Assembly: GCF_017873095.1 (NCBI RefSeq)
Contig: NZ_JAGGJU010000010.1
Location: forward strand, 62,001-126,000
Direction of reading: 5' to 3'
Origin: Heterorhizobium halophytocola
GTDB lineage: Bacteria > Pseudomonadota > Alphaproteobacteria > Rhizobiales > Rhizobiaceae
DNA: 64,000 bases
Shown: in pieces, positions 16,869 to 25,490 of the stretch
Layout of the letters: every line of letters begins with the position of its first letter
How positions within the stretch are numbered: the first letter of the stretch is position 1
Notes under the pieces: generated by a model
Databases searched by the model: none
Seen by the model: only the letters and a program-made list of their open reading frames with translations
Told to the model about the DNA's origin: nothing
Made by a program: the position numbers and the translations under genes

Positions 16869-17737
16869 CAGCGTGCGCGGCCACGATAGTGAAGAGTTAC
16901 AGCACCGAGCGCGATTGCCTGGTGGTCTTCAGCGACGATATCCATTGCAGGCTCCAGGATCTCGACCCGGGCCACGCCCCCGACCATCAATCGGGCGGCA
17001 AGCCAGCTGCGGTTGATGTCAAAACCGATACCGCCTTCAGAGGTCAGGGCCTGGCGCAACGCGCTCTCCAATCCATCGAAGACGGCCCTGGGCGTCTCGG
17101 GCAGCAGCCAAATATCGGCTGAGACGTCGATGACCTGTGATGTGGCGGCGACCACCTCGACGACGTCGCTGACACAACGGACACCTGCCCCCGTCACAAC
17201 CGTCGCAACGGCGCCGAGCAATGCAGAAGACGGCACACCGCCGTCCTCGGAAGACAGAATGGCCACTTCCAGTTCGGGACCAAGCCCGGAACGGTAGACC
17301 GCGACTTCCGCAACATCCGTCGAGACCGACATCGCGTGATAGGCATACCATTCCTCAGACCCCGCCGAGGACCGGCCCTGATCCGCAAGCACAATGCGTT
17401 GACGGAGCCGCGCGTCGGTCTCAGCCTCCAACCGTGTAACGCCGTGATCGGCCGCCAGGTGATCGAGGTCTGCCCCTGTCGCGAACGCCAGCAGATTGGA
17501 TCTGGCGGCATCGTTGGCGCGGGCTCGCATAAGCAGTTCGCGGTAGCTCTCGGCTTCGATGATCACTGTCACCGGATCTGTCTCCAGCATCGATACGTCA
17601 TAATCAGGCAGGTCCGGGTTGGTGAGGCGAACCGCTTCCCATAGCGACTGGAATGTTGCCTTCTGCCGCGTGACGATTGCCTCGAAGTCGAGCTCCTCGA
17701 TCACCCGAGGCATCGGCAGCAGGGCTAGGTCGATCAT
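16868..17737 (-). CDS. J: Baseplate protein J (gp47-like)
   Basis: This 289-aa protein belongs to the baseplate J family: an N-terminal LPMPRVIEELDFEAI region, then YDVSMLETDPVTVIIEAESYRE with helices LLMRARANDAARSNLLAFATG and DLDHLAADHGVTR. It builds the baseplate wedge with W and I. In P2-type operons J directly follows W, but here about 2.4 kb with a chemoreceptor and ArsR gene on the opposite strand separates them. Confidence 0.92.
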   Translation of the reverse strand: MIDLALLPMPRVIEELDFEAIVTRQKATFQSLWEAVRLTNPDLPDYDVSMLETDPVTVIIEAESYRELLMRARANDAARSNLLAFATGADLDHLAADHGVTRLEAETDARLRQRIVLADQGRSSAGSEEWYAYHAMSVSTDVAEVAVYRSGLGPELEVAILSSEDGGVPSSALLGAVATVVTGAGVRCVSDVVEVVAATSQVIDVSADIWLLPETPRAVFDGLESALRQALTSEGGIGFDINRSWLAARLMVGGVARVEILEPAMDIVAEDHQAIALGAVTLHYRGRAR

Positions 17738-17885
17738 GGTGCTAAGTCCATTATCTATCTACGGGAATAAGGGTGAGCGCAAAACTCTTTGAAGGGTTTG
17801 CAATCCCAATATTAGATTACGTTAAATTAACTTATGGATGACAGATTATGCGTTCCGCGGTTAGGCGCGTTAATGAGGTTAAGAA

Positions 17886-19664
17886 ATGCGAGTTGCATCC
17901 CTGTTTGCAAGTGATCTGTCCTATGTCATGCAGGCGTTCGATCGCTCTCAAGCAATCATCTCTTTCAAGCCAGATGGCACGATCCTCGAAGCAAATGAGA
18001 ACTTCTGCAGCGCCCTCGGCTATGCGCGCGACGAGATCGTCGGCAAACATCATTCTCTCTTTGTGACCGTGGATGAGGCCAAGTCTCCAGAATATCAAGC
18101 TTTCTGGAAACGCCTGAATAGCGGTAAATTTGACCAAGGTCAGTATAAGCGCATTGGAAAGGGCGGCAGCGAGGTTTGGATCGAGGCGTCCTATAATCCG
18201 GTTATCCGCGGCGGCAAGGTCGTAAAGGTCGTAAAGATTGCGACAGACATCACGGGTGAAAAGCTGCAGAGCCTTGATAGCAATGGGAAGCTCGCTGCGC
18301 TCTCAAGAGCACAAGCTATTATCGAGTTTACACCTGAGGGCAAAATCCTGACGGCAAACCAGAATTTTCTGGATGCGCTTGGCTATAATCTGGACGACCT
18401 CGTCGGCAAACACCATCGCATGTTTTGCGAACAGGATTACGTTCAATCCGACGAGTATGCAGCATTCTGGCCAGGCTTGGCGAAGGGGAAATTTTACGAC
18501 GACGAGTTCAAGCGCATCCGCAAAGACGGCAGTTCCATTTACATCCAGGCGACCTACAACCCGATCCTTGATGAAAATGGCAAGGTGCTCAAGGTGGTGA
18601 AATTTGCCACCGATGTCTCAGGACGCGTTACCGCACTGCAAGAAATCGGATCCGGTTTAGAAAGGCTGTCCGACTGCAACATCCGCTTTACCATCGATGA
18701 GCCCTTCGTCGACGAATTCGAGCACCTGCGCCACGACTTCAACGAGTCGCTGGCCCGCTTCCAGCAAACCCTCGAACGGGTCATGTCCCAGACCACCATG
18801 CTTTCGGCCAAAAGCGGAGAAATGAGTTCCAGCGCTAACGGTATTGCGTATCGCTCGGAACGGCAGGCTGCGGCCTTGGAAGAGACTTCGGCGGCACTCG
18901 AACAAATTACAGTAACTGTGCGGGAATCCGTTGGCCGAACCGGGGAAGCCAGAGATTTAGTCCGCGAAGCCCGGTCAGCCGCCACGAAATCAGTTGTCGT
19001 GGTCAATTCGACAGTTGAAGCTATGGAGCGGATTGAGGCGGCTTCGGAGAAAATTACAAATATCATCGACGTGATCGACGAGATTGCGTTTCAGACGAAC
19101 CTCTTGGCGCTCAATGCCGGCGTCGAAGCGGCAAGAGCTGGAGATGCTGGTAAGGGTTTTGCCGTTGTTGCCCAGGAGGTGCGCGAACTTGCCCAGCGGT
19201 CTGCCGCCGCCGCAAAGGAGATCTCAAGCCTCATCGGCAACTCCACGAAGGAAGTGGAAGAAGGGGTCCGCCTGGTCGGAGAAACTGGCAAAGCGCTCAA
19301 AAGTATTGAGGGTTACGTTCAGGCTATCGACGGAAACATCGATGCGATTGCGGTTGCGTCGTCTGAGCAGTCTTCGAGCCTCACGGAAATCAATTCAGCC
19401 GTGAATTCACTGGATCAGATGACGCAAGAGAATGCTGGCATGGTGAATACGATGGGTGCCATTGCCGAAACTGTCGCCTCGGGCGCCGCCGAGCTTGAAG
19501 AGCTTGTAAAGCGCTTCAAACTCAATCGTCGCAAATGGATACGCGAGCCAGGCTCAGAGGCTGCCAAGCTTGGTCCAGAAAGCAGGGGTTATGGCAGAAA
19601 CAACATATATCAGCCCAAGCGCGATCACGGTACACCGGAATCCACAATAAGGCTGGTTTCGTAA
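17886..19664 (+). CDS. Soluble methyl-accepting chemotaxis protein with two PAS domains
   Basis: This 592-aa protein has two PAS domains at about residues 15-125 and 138-247, each carrying a GKHH-F motif. A short HAMP-like linker follows (250-295), then a full MCP signalling domain. The hairpin tip at 398-432 holds the conserved EIAFQTNLLALNAGVEAARA and GKGFAVVA blocks. No transmembrane segment is visible, so it is cytoplasmic, similar in layout to BdlA-type receptors. It would couple to host CheA/CheW. No CheR-binding pentapeptide is seen at the C-terminus. It lies on the plus strand between baseplate genes J and W, is AT-richer than both, and has its own terminator. Confidence 0.93.
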   Translation: MRVASLFASDLSYVMQAFDRSQAIISFKPDGTILEANENFCSALGYARDEIVGKHHSLFVTVDEAKSPEYQAFWKRLNSGKFDQGQYKRIGKGGSEVWIEASYNPVIRGGKVVKVVKIATDITGEKLQSLDSNGKLAALSRAQAIIEFTPEGKILTANQNFLDALGYNLDDLVGKHHRMFCEQDYVQSDEYAAFWPGLAKGKFYDDEFKRIRKDGSSIYIQATYNPILDENGKVLKVVKFATDVSGRVTALQEIGSGLERLSDCNIRFTIDEPFVDEFEHLRHDFNESLARFQQTLERVMSQTTMLSAKSGEMSSSANGIAYRSERQAAALEETSAALEQITVTVRESVGRTGEARDLVREARSAATKSVVVVNSTVEAMERIEAASEKITNIIDVIDEIAFQTNLLALNAGVEAARAGDAGKGFAVVAQEVRELAQRSAAAAKEISSLIGNSTKEVEEGVRLVGETGKALKSIEGYVQAIDGNIDAIAVASSEQSSSLTEINSAVNSLDQMTQENAGMVNTMGAIAETVASGAAELEELVKRFKLNRRKWIREPGSEAAKLGPESRGYGRNNIYQPKRDHGTPESTIRLVS

Positions 19665-19684
19665 TCGCCAACGCGAACTGGTGC

Positions 19685-19720
19685 TACGGCGGCGAAATGA
19701 AGTTTTCGCCGCCGTATTTT
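19685..19720 (+). terminator. Rho-independent terminator after the chemoreceptor gene
   Basis: A perfect 13-bp stem (19685-19697 with 19704-19716, arms TACGGCGGCGAAA and its complement) closes a 6-nt loop and is followed by TTTT. It lies 20 bp after the chemoreceptor stop codon and would isolate this gene from the ArsR gene downstream. Confidence 0.85.
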
Positions 19721-19785
19721 AATAGATTCTTAAATATTAGAGGCGTTTTTATCAGCGTACGGTAAAACAACGAGATTAGCTGGCC

Positions 19786-20067
19786 ATGCAGATCGTAGAC
19801 GCCAAAATCGTCGATCAAATTAGTTCGACGCTATCTGCACTCTCGAATTCGAGCCGTTGGCAAATTCTGACACTCCTAAGAGAGCGAGAGTATGCTGTCG
19901 GGGAAATGGTCTCGATTATTGGGATCTCCCAGTCGTCTCTGTCTCAACACCTGGCAAAGCTGCGGCGTGGCAAGCTGGTTTCGGTACGAAAAGAAGCTCA
20001 GACATCATTTTACGCCTGCAGCGATCTCCGCGTAAATCGCATACTTGATGCACTTAACGAGCTCTAA
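19786..20067 (+). CDS. ArsR-family (NolR-like) transcriptional regulator
   Basis: This 93-aa winged-helix protein has the ArsR core: SALSNSSRWQILTLL, then YAVGEMVSIIGISQSSLSQH as helix-turn-helix (about 37-57) and a wing with RKEAQTSFYACSD. The metal-binding Cys motif of ArsR/SmtB sensors is missing, with only one cysteine near the end. It resembles rhizobial NolR, sharing the SQSxLSQHLxKLR and VS-R-x-AQT-YY/FYA pattern. It lies 121 bp after the chemoreceptor on the same strand, past a terminator, inside the interrupted tail operon. Its target is unknown. Confidence 0.85.
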   Translation: MQIVDAKIVDQISSTLSALSNSSRWQILTLLREREYAVGEMVSIIGISQSSLSQHLAKLRRGKLVSVRKEAQTSFYACSDLRVNRILDALNEL

Positions 20068-20115
20068 TAGCCGCACTTTCAATTCGTCTAAGCCTACGAC
20101 CAACCAGTCGCGCGA

Positions 20116-20511
20116 CTACGTGCCGCTAACCGTCACGCCCCGTCCGAGCCCAATGGTGAACCCGACGACACGTTCGACGGTGAAGTCACCGAGATGGCCG
20201 CGCGGCCGATAATCCGCCTCGATCAAAATCCCCACTTGCCCCAACCGGATCTGGTCGACAGTCCCGGAGGGCACGATCCGTCTGACGGCCAACCGCGGCT
20301 CCCAGATATCAATGGCGGTGGCCACCAGCTGCATCCAACTGGTAAACAGCGACGGCGTGACCGCGCGGCCGAGCAGTTCGACGACGCCTGCCCCGAACTC
20401 ACGGCGCATCACCCGGCTCGACAGGCGGGTGGTGAGAATGACCTCGACGCCTTGATAGGCCGAGGTGAGGTTGTCGATCGATCGCCCAGTGCGGCGATCA
20501 ATTCCCGTCAT
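20116..20511 (-). CDS. W: Baseplate protein W (gp25-like)
   Basis: This 131-aa protein of the GpW/Gp25 family starts TGIDRRTGRSIDNLTSAYQGVEVILTTRLSSRVMRREFG, the family signature, with PRLAVRRIV later. It forms part of the inner baseplate. It normally precedes J; here the next minus-strand gene is J across a 2.4-kb insertion with cargo genes on the plus strand. Its start overlaps the end of the 69-aa gene by 14 bp. Confidence 0.9.
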   Translation of the reverse strand: MTGIDRRTGRSIDNLTSAYQGVEVILTTRLSSRVMRREFGAGVVELLGRAVTPSLFTSWMQLVATAIDIWEPRLAVRRIVPSGTVDQIRLGQVGILIEADYRPRGHLGDFTVERVVGFTIGLGRGVTVSGT

Positions 20512-20707
20512 CGGCTTTCACCGCCTTGACCGGCGCCTTGTCGGCAAGCGCGAGACGCCCGAGACCGAGATCATATGCCGCCTGTTTCGCGGTGAGCCGG
20601 ATGGTCTTGGCGCCGGGCCTCACCTTCGCGCCATTGATCACGGTGACGCCGTCACGAATGGTGTATTCGACCGCCGTGTCGGCTGTAAGATGGGTCAATT
20701 TAGCCAT
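20498..20707 (-). CDS. Small conserved phage protein between V and W
   Basis: This 69-aa protein has the core GVTVINGAKVRPGAKTIRLT followed by a basic C-terminus (KAPVKAVKADDGN). Small genes of this type are seen between baseplate V and W genes in related prophages, but no function was recognised. It overlaps W by 14 bp and lies 11 bp downstream of V, so it is co-expressed with the baseplate genes. Confidence 0.65.
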   Translation of the reverse strand: MAKLTHLTADTAVEYTIRDGVTVINGAKVRPGAKTIRLTAKQAAYDLGLGRLALADKAPVKAVKADDGN

Positions 20708-20718
20708 TGTCTTTCCTT

Positions 20719-21237
20719 TCAGTTTGCCGGCACGGCGGTCGTCGCGCCGCCGGGCATAACCCCGCCATGGATATGCGTGGCTCCGATGTTCTTGCCGTCA
20801 TGGGTGACATGACCGCCCGATATGGACAGTCCATCGCCGCTCACGGTGAGAGACACACCGCCCGCCTCGATCTTCAGCGCGCCGTCTGCCACGGTCACCG
20901 TCACGCCGGCGTCCTTGAACACATTGGCGGCCATGTCCGCATTCGGACTGCTATGTTCGTCGGAATACCCGCCGCGGAACACCAGCCCCTGCCGCGGATC
21001 GCCGCTCGGGTTGATCACACCGACGATCTGTCCTTTGTTCAGCGGAACAGAGGTCTTGCCCGTCTCCGGATGGGGATACCAGGGCGAGAGGTAGGGATCC
21101 TCGTCGGTACCACCGAGGCGCAGGCGATACCCCTTGTCCTTATCGATCTGCTCAACCGGTCCGACCTTCAGGGAATTTCCAACGGCAGTTTTCAGCATCT
21201 CCAGGTCGAGACGCATGGCGACAAATTCATTGATCAT
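20719..21237 (-). CDS. V: Baseplate assembly/spike protein V
   Basis: This 172-aa protein is of the P2 gpV family: an N-terminal OB-like domain with VEQIDKDKGYRLRLGGTDEDPYLSPW and VPLNKGQIVGVINPSGDPRQGLV. A C-terminal repeat region follows (about 115-172) with a THIHGG motif typical of membrane-piercing spike tips. It would form the trimeric central spike. It overlaps the upstream gene by 11 bp. Confidence 0.9.
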   Translation of the reverse strand: MINEFVAMRLDLEMLKTAVGNSLKVGPVEQIDKDKGYRLRLGGTDEDPYLSPWYPHPETGKTSVPLNKGQIVGVINPSGDPRQGLVFRGGYSDEHSSPNADMAANVFKDAGVTVTVADGALKIEAGGVSLTVSGDGLSISGGHVTHDGKNIGATHIHGGVMPGGATTAVPAN

Positions 21238-22027
21238 CCGTCACCACCGTCGTCGTCAGCCTCTCGACAACAACCGTATTGATCGTTGCTGCGGCATCAT
21301 CGAGCGGAACCTCGCCCAAGGCGGCGGCTTCGGCCAGCGTCAGCCCGCGTATCCGCTGCAGCATTTGTCGATCATCCACACCACCGCACATGACGGCGCG
21401 CATGGTGGCAGCCTGCGCCTGATAGGATGCATCGTCGCTCCCTTCGAGGGCTGCAACGAAGCGCATCAGTGCTGACTGGTCGGACAAGACTTCGCCCTTG
21501 ATCGGATCGTCTGCCAGCATCACGGTCAACCGGATCTGGTGACCGGCCAGACGCTGGCCGTCATCGGTGTTGCGGGCGCCGGAGAACTCGATCTTGCCAA
21601 CGGCATAGTGCAGTCCCCGATAAATTTCCGCCCAGACATTCTCCGGATCGGTGAGCGCGTCAAAAATCTGCCGCTGCACGATATCGAGAAAGAACTCAAA
21701 GCTGCGGTCGGAGGCCGGAATGCCGATCCCGACAATCGTCGATGCGCCCGTCTCCTCGTCCAGCTCCGTCATCGCCGAGGCTATGGCAAGCTCGAACACC
21801 AGGTCGCATTCGCCGTTCTCGACCAGGGTACGACCAGTGACGTTCGCGTGCCGGCCCTCGGCCGTATAGACTGAGATGAACGGGGTATCCACGTCAGTGC
21901 GCAGCGTGCCGTCGGCTGCGATATCGAGCGCCCCGTTCGGGCTGTCGAGAACGTTGTCGCCGACCAGCGTCTGGCCTTTCAGGGCTTCGACTGCCGCGAT
22001 CCTCAGCGCAATACGGGCAAGGCTCAT
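21227..22027 (-). CDS. Phage neck/tail completion protein, unassigned
   Basis: This 266-aa protein was not assigned to a named family. It lies between the probable head-tail connectors and baseplate gene V, overlapping its neighbours by 4 and 11 bp. The N-terminus reads MSLARIALRIAAVEAL, and a central FELAIASAMTE...FEFFLDIVQRQIFDAL region is helical. Position suggests a tail-terminator or completion role (comparable to P2 R/S), but this is inference only. Confidence 0.6.
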   Translation of the reverse strand: MSLARIALRIAAVEALKGQTLVGDNVLDSPNGALDIAADGTLRTDVDTPFISVYTAEGRHANVTGRTLVENGECDLVFELAIASAMTELDEETGASTIVGIGIPASDRSFEFFLDIVQRQIFDALTDPENVWAEIYRGLHYAVGKIEFSGARNTDDGQRLAGHQIRLTVMLADDPIKGEVLSDQSALMRFVAALEGSDDASYQAQAATMRAVMCGGVDDRQMLQRIRGLTLAEAAALGEVPLDDAAATINTVVVERLTTTVVTDDQ

Positions 22028-22407
22028 TTCTCACCGAGCTCCAGGATGAGGCGGCTTTCGCCGCGATCGTCGATGCGCAGCACCTCGAACCAGGGCTGGC
22101 CTGTTCGGGCGAGCGCGCGCACGGTATCGCCCTGGCGGAACGACGGCCCCTCATACCGGGCAACATCGATATGCAATTGCGCCTTCCCGGCGACCAGTCG
22201 CGCATTCCATGACAGGGCATCGCCACCGGAGATGTTCGTTTCCTTGGCCGCGCCGACCCTGAGGACAGCCTCGATGTCCATCGCCGGGCGCGACGGATCG
22301 ACCACGCCATTCTTCAAAAACGACAGGCGAACCGTCTCGGCAAAGCGGGCGTCGACATCGCTGACAAGCCTGTCACGGATGTCCTGGATACGGCTGGCAA
22401 CGGGCAT
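22024..22407 (-). CDS. Probable head-tail connector protein
   Basis: This 127-aa protein has an N-terminal helix (SRIQDIRDRLVSDVDARFAETV) and then a beta-rich domain (about 40-120). Its place between the SAP-like connector gene and the neck gene, with 2-bp and 4-bp junctions, matches the small head-completion proteins of lambda- and Mu-type heads. No diagnostic motif was found. Confidence 0.55.
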   Translation of the reverse strand: MPVASRIQDIRDRLVSDVDARFAETVRLSFLKNGVVDPSRPAMDIEAVLRVGAAKETNISGGDALSWNARLVAGKAQLHIDVARYEGPSFRQGDTVRALARTGQPWFEVLRIDDRGESRLILELGEK

Positions 22408-22409
22408 GA

Positions 22410-22622
22410 TCAGTCGGCCGCCTGCAGGACTGCGATGATATCCGCCTTGGTGCGGGCGCCCTCGATATCGACGCCGCGACGCTCGGCTTCAACGACGAGC
22501 TCGTCCTTCGTCATAGACGAGAGATCGGCCGCGCCATCCTCTGCGCCTGTATCGTAGGACATGCCGGCTTTCAGGAATTTTCCGCCATAGTAGCCGGCCT
22601 CTGTGACCATCTTCACAACCAT
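22410..22622 (-). CDS. Small head-completion protein with SAP/HeH-like domain
   Basis: This 70-aa protein ends in a helix-extended loop-helix (MTKDELVVEAERRGVDIEGARTKADIIAVLQ, about residues 37-68), which resembles SAP/HeH domains. Many lambda-type head modules encode such a short protein just after the capsid gene (comparable to FI), where it helps packaging or head stability. It lies 81 bp after the capsid gene. Confidence 0.62.
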   Translation of the reverse strand: MVVKMVTEAGYYGGKFLKAGMSYDTGAEDGAADLSSMTKDELVVEAERRGVDIEGARTKADIIAVLQAAD

Positions 22623-22703
22623 CGTCTCATCCTCAAATTCAGAAGTGTCATAATCGCGGCCGCCGGTGGATCGGCGACCGCACGTTCAGATCTGGTAGGC
22701 TGA

Positions 22704-23732
22704 TTACTTCGCCTTGGCCGACATCAGCATTTCAGGGCGGGTGCAGATGAACAGCGGATAGCTGTAGAGCTCGACCCGGTCCCATTCGTCGCGGCCGGAC
22801 TTGTCCTCCAGCACCAGGCCGTAGAACTCCTGGCCGCGCTTGTTGAGATAAGGCTTGAACTCGGATGCCGGCGCCCAGCCAACCTGGAAGGCGCCGCGCG
22901 CACCGATCGGGAAGAACCGCGCTTTGTCACTACCGATCGCAATCGTCGCACCGTCGTCGGTGCCCTGGTAGTTGATGAACACGATCCCCTCGATCTCGAT
23001 CGAGGAATAACCCTCGATGTTTTCGAGCGTCGGCGCCCGGTCGGTACCGATCTTCGTTTCCTTGATCTGATCGTGGTTGACCAGCATATCGAAGAACGTG
23101 TCGCCGACCAGCGAGCCGACCTTGGTGCTTGGCGTCCAGGCCCCCTTTGCCGCCTTCTGCATCGCACGTTTCAGGTCACGGCACTTCTTGCGCACATCGG
23201 TTGCCGGATCATCGAGCTCGAAGTCGATCTCGGCCGGCGGTGCAATCCCCCAGAAGTCGAACCAGTCGATTAGCACAGTGGCACCATCGGCATCCAGAAC
23301 CTTGCCCTGCACCGCCCCGAAGCGCATGTGCTCCCAGGTGAGCTCCATGTCATCCTTGATCTGACCGGTTCTGCTGGTCACCTCGTCGGCGACCTCGGCC
23401 GTCTGCTGATCGAAGGGCAGTGCGAGAACGCCGGCGAGCTCGATCGCAAAGATCGTCGAGCCCTTGGCCAGACGCACCGCGTCCATGGTGCGCAACCTCG
23501 CGCCACGCGGGATAAGCTCCTCCGGCGGCGCACCGTTGGCCGATGTCGGGATCAGGGTGAGCACCCCGTTCATGTCGGCAATGCCGATCGTGCGCGACCG
23601 CGAATAGATCGGCTGGAATAGTCCGAGCGAGCCCAAAAGCTGCGGCTTGAACTCGACGCGCTCGACGATGTCCTCCTGGACTTCGATCGCGCCCCAGGCA
23701 TTCTGGTTAAAAATATCAGCGACTAGTGCCAT
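22704..23732 (-). CDS. Major capsid protein (lambda gpE family)
   Basis: This 342-aa protein is similar in length and pattern to lambda gpE (341 aa): N-terminal FNQNAWGAIEVQEDIVERVEFKPQLLGSLGLF, central DELTWEHMRFGAVQGKVLDADG-like region (here DDMELTWEHMRFGAVQGK) and WEHM motif. It forms the HK97-fold shell. It follows the decoration protein with a 15-bp gap, the gene order D-E of lambda. Confidence 0.93.
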   Translation of the reverse strand: MALVADIFNQNAWGAIEVQEDIVERVEFKPQLLGSLGLFQPIYSRSRTIGIADMNGVLTLIPTSANGAPPEELIPRGARLRTMDAVRLAKGSTIFAIELAGVLALPFDQQTAEVADEVTSRTGQIKDDMELTWEHMRFGAVQGKVLDADGATVLIDWFDFWGIAPPAEIDFELDDPATDVRKKCRDLKRAMQKAAKGAWTPSTKVGSLVGDTFFDMLVNHDQIKETKIGTDRAPTLENIEGYSSIEIEGIVFINYQGTDDGATIAIGSDKARFFPIGARGAFQVGWAPASEFKPYLNKRGQEFYGLVLEDKSGRDEWDRVELYSYPLFICTRPEMLMSAKAK

Positions 23733-23747
23733 TGGCTTTGCCCCTCC

Positions 23748-24119
23748 TTAACGGGCGACGATGCCCAGCGCCGCCAGGGAGGCAAGGGCTGCGGTTTTCT
23801 GGATGTCAGTGGTGCCGTCGACCCAACCGAGCACATCGGCCTGGATCTCGGTATCGCGCGCCGTCACGGTGCAACGGACATCGGCGCTCGTAGCGTCGCA
23901 GCCCTCATAGAGAACGGCTCTGGCCGTCTCGCTGCCGTCGCCACCGGCCGGGTTGAACGGCACATATTTGGCTGTAGCCGTGACCTGGCCGAGCACAGCA
24001 CCGGCATCGATCTTGCCGCTACCGCTGGCAATGACGATCTGCTCGCGCGAGCGATAGCCCGAGGCTTCCGACACGATGTAATGCGCCGTGCGCTTCAGGT
24101 CCTGGGTGAGAATGGTCAT
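23748..24119 (-). CDS. Head decoration protein (lambda gpD family)
   Basis: This 123-aa protein lies between the protease/scaffold and capsid genes. It has the gpD-like pattern: a disordered N-terminus, GKIDAGAVLGQVTATAKYVPFNP, RAVLYEGCDAT and a final helix DIQKTAALASLAALGIVAR. It would form trimers that stabilise the expanded capsid. Confidence 0.9.
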   Translation of the reverse strand: MTILTQDLKRTAHYIVSEASGYRSREQIVIASGSGKIDAGAVLGQVTATAKYVPFNPAGGDGSETARAVLYEGCDATSADVRCTVTARDTEIQADVLGWVDGTTDIQKTAALASLAALGIVAR

Positions 24120-24152
24120 GGATTGAACTCCTTGGGGTAACTGCCGGCAGCC

Positions 24153-24548
24153 TTAGCGGCGCTTGTTGAGACGATCGGCGGAGGCCGACAGGATCGAGCG
24201 GTCCCCCTTGGCCTTCGGAGCCGACGGGCCGCGACCGTTCAGCCCCTCGCCGTTCAGACGGCGGCGCTCGTGCTCGGCCGCGTCATCGTCGACCACCGAT
24301 GCGGTCACCTTCGGAGCGGCAGCCAAAATGGCCTTGGCCGCCTCAGCCGTGATGCCCTTTGTGCTCGCCAGCACCTTGGCCTGGTCGGCACGTCCCTCGG
24401 CCTCGGGCAGCGCCATGATGGCGTCCTGGCGCTCACGCTCGGACTTATCTTCCGTCAGGCTTTCGATCGTCTTTGCCTGGGCATCAGACTTGGCCTTCAT
24501 CTCGGCGAGTTCGGCGGCAAGCTTGTCCGCCCGTTCTTTGTCAGTCAT
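24153..24548 (-). CDS. Nested scaffold protein, in-frame internal start (lambda Nu3-like)
   Basis: An ATG at 24548, codon 226 of the protease gene, has an AGGAG site 6 bp upstream. It opens the final 131 codons in the same frame, giving a charged, helical, proline-poor protein suited to scaffolding. In lambda the scaffold Nu3 arises this way inside gene C. The ribosome site and phase are seen directly; actual use of this start is inferred. Confidence 0.6.
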   Translation of the reverse strand: MTDKERADKLAAELAEMKAKSDAQAKTIESLTEDKSERERQDAIMALPEAEGRADQAKVLASTKGITAEAAKAILAAAPKVTASVVDDDAAEHERRRLNGEGLNGRGPSAPKAKGDRSILSASADRLNKRR

Positions 24549-25223
24549 GGATGGCTCCTGTTGGTGACTGGTGGGAGCGGCGGACGCCGCCTTCGTACCG
24601 GCATCGGCAAGATGCCAATTCTTCTGTTTCGCCATCGCGGCGAGCTTTTTCGGCGCATGCGCATAGGCTTCGTGATAGGCAAAGGCCGCGACGGGCTGAG
24701 ACCGGGTTTCACCGACCGCGTCGGCAAAGCCCTCATCGACTGCCTCTTCAGCGGTGAACCAGCGCTCCTGCTTCATGATCGTGCGGCAATCTTCCGCCGT
24801 CTTCCCGGTCTTGGCGGCATAGACACGCGCGTAACTCGTTGACAGCGCCTCCAGCATCTCCACGCTTTTGTCGTGGGCCTCGGAATTGCCAAAGGTGATC
24901 GTCGCCGGATCGTGCACCATCAGCGCTGAGCCGATCGACATGGTGACGAGATCACCCGCCATGGCGATCAGCGATGCCGCGGACGCCGCAATGCCGTCGA
25001 CAATGACGTTGGTCCGGCCGGGCCGACGCGACAGCAGCGCGTGAATGGCGGCACCTTCCGAAGCAATGCCGCCACCACTGTTGATGATGACGTCGAGCGC
25101 GTCGTCTTCATTGACCTGTGCCAACGCCAGGACGACATCACTGTGGGTAAAATAATCGCCCCAGCCGAAGTCGCCGACATCCCCGGTGAGCGTGAGCCGG
25201 TTGCCCTCAAGTATCGCAGCCAT
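24153..25223 (-). CDS. Head maturation protease (ClpP-like) fused to scaffold
   Basis: This 356-aa protein has an N-terminal ClpP/S49-like protease domain (1-190) with an oxyanion glycine stretch INSGGGIASEG, nucleophile probably Ser84 in IAASAAS and His104 in LMVHDP. The C-terminal 130 residues are charged and helical (KERADKLAAELAEMKAK and so on), typical of a scaffold. It would self-cleave and process head proteins during prohead maturation. An internal start at 24548 yields the scaffold alone, as in lambda C/Nu3. Confidence 0.88.
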   Translation of the reverse strand: MAAILEGNRLTLTGDVGDFGWGDYFTHSDVVLALAQVNEDDALDVIINSGGGIASEGAAIHALLSRRPGRTNVIVDGIAASAASLIAMAGDLVTMSIGSALMVHDPATITFGNSEAHDKSVEMLEALSTSYARVYAAKTGKTAEDCRTIMKQERWFTAEEAVDEGFADAVGETRSQPVAAFAYHEAYAHAPKKLAAMAKQKNWHLADAGTKAASAAPTSHQQEPSMTDKERADKLAAELAEMKAKSDAQAKTIESLTEDKSERERQDAIMALPEAEGRADQAKVLASTKGITAEAAKAILAAAPKVTASVVDDDAAEHERRRLNGEGLNGRGPSAPKAKGDRSILSASADRLNKRR

Positions 25224-25235
25224 GTTTGAGATCCT

Positions 25236-25490
25236 TCAGTAGAGGCGCATCACGCCGCGCTTGGCGAACCGCGTGCGGGCGGGTTTCAGCCCGCGGGCAA
25301 GCATGCATTGCGCCTTGGCTTCGCGGAGCGCCCACTGGACGTCCTGCAACGAGGCATTGGCGTAGCGCATCATGTCGGAGCCAAAGCGCGCCTCCGTCAC
25401 CATCTCGCCGGAGATCAGCGCCATCTCGACCTGGCTGAGTTTCACAGCCCGTGCGCACCAGTCGATATCAAGCGGATCCGGATCAGCCAT
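25236..25490 (-). CDS. Head-tail joining protein (lambda gpW-like)
   Basis: The 84-aa reading from the ATG at 25490 is preferred. It has an AAGGAG site 8 bp upstream and overlaps the portal stop by 8 bp, whereas a longer frame would run 30 codons into the portal gene. The protein has the small helical layout of gpW (IDWCARAVKLSQVEMALISGEMVTEARFG), which plugs the portal and prepares the head for tail joining. Gene order portal-W-protease differs from lambda W-B-C but is common in mosaic prophages. Confidence 0.72.
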   Translation of the reverse strand: MADPDPLDIDWCARAVKLSQVEMALISGEMVTEARFGSDMMRYANASLQDVQWALREAKAQCMLARGLKPARTRFAKRGVMRLY

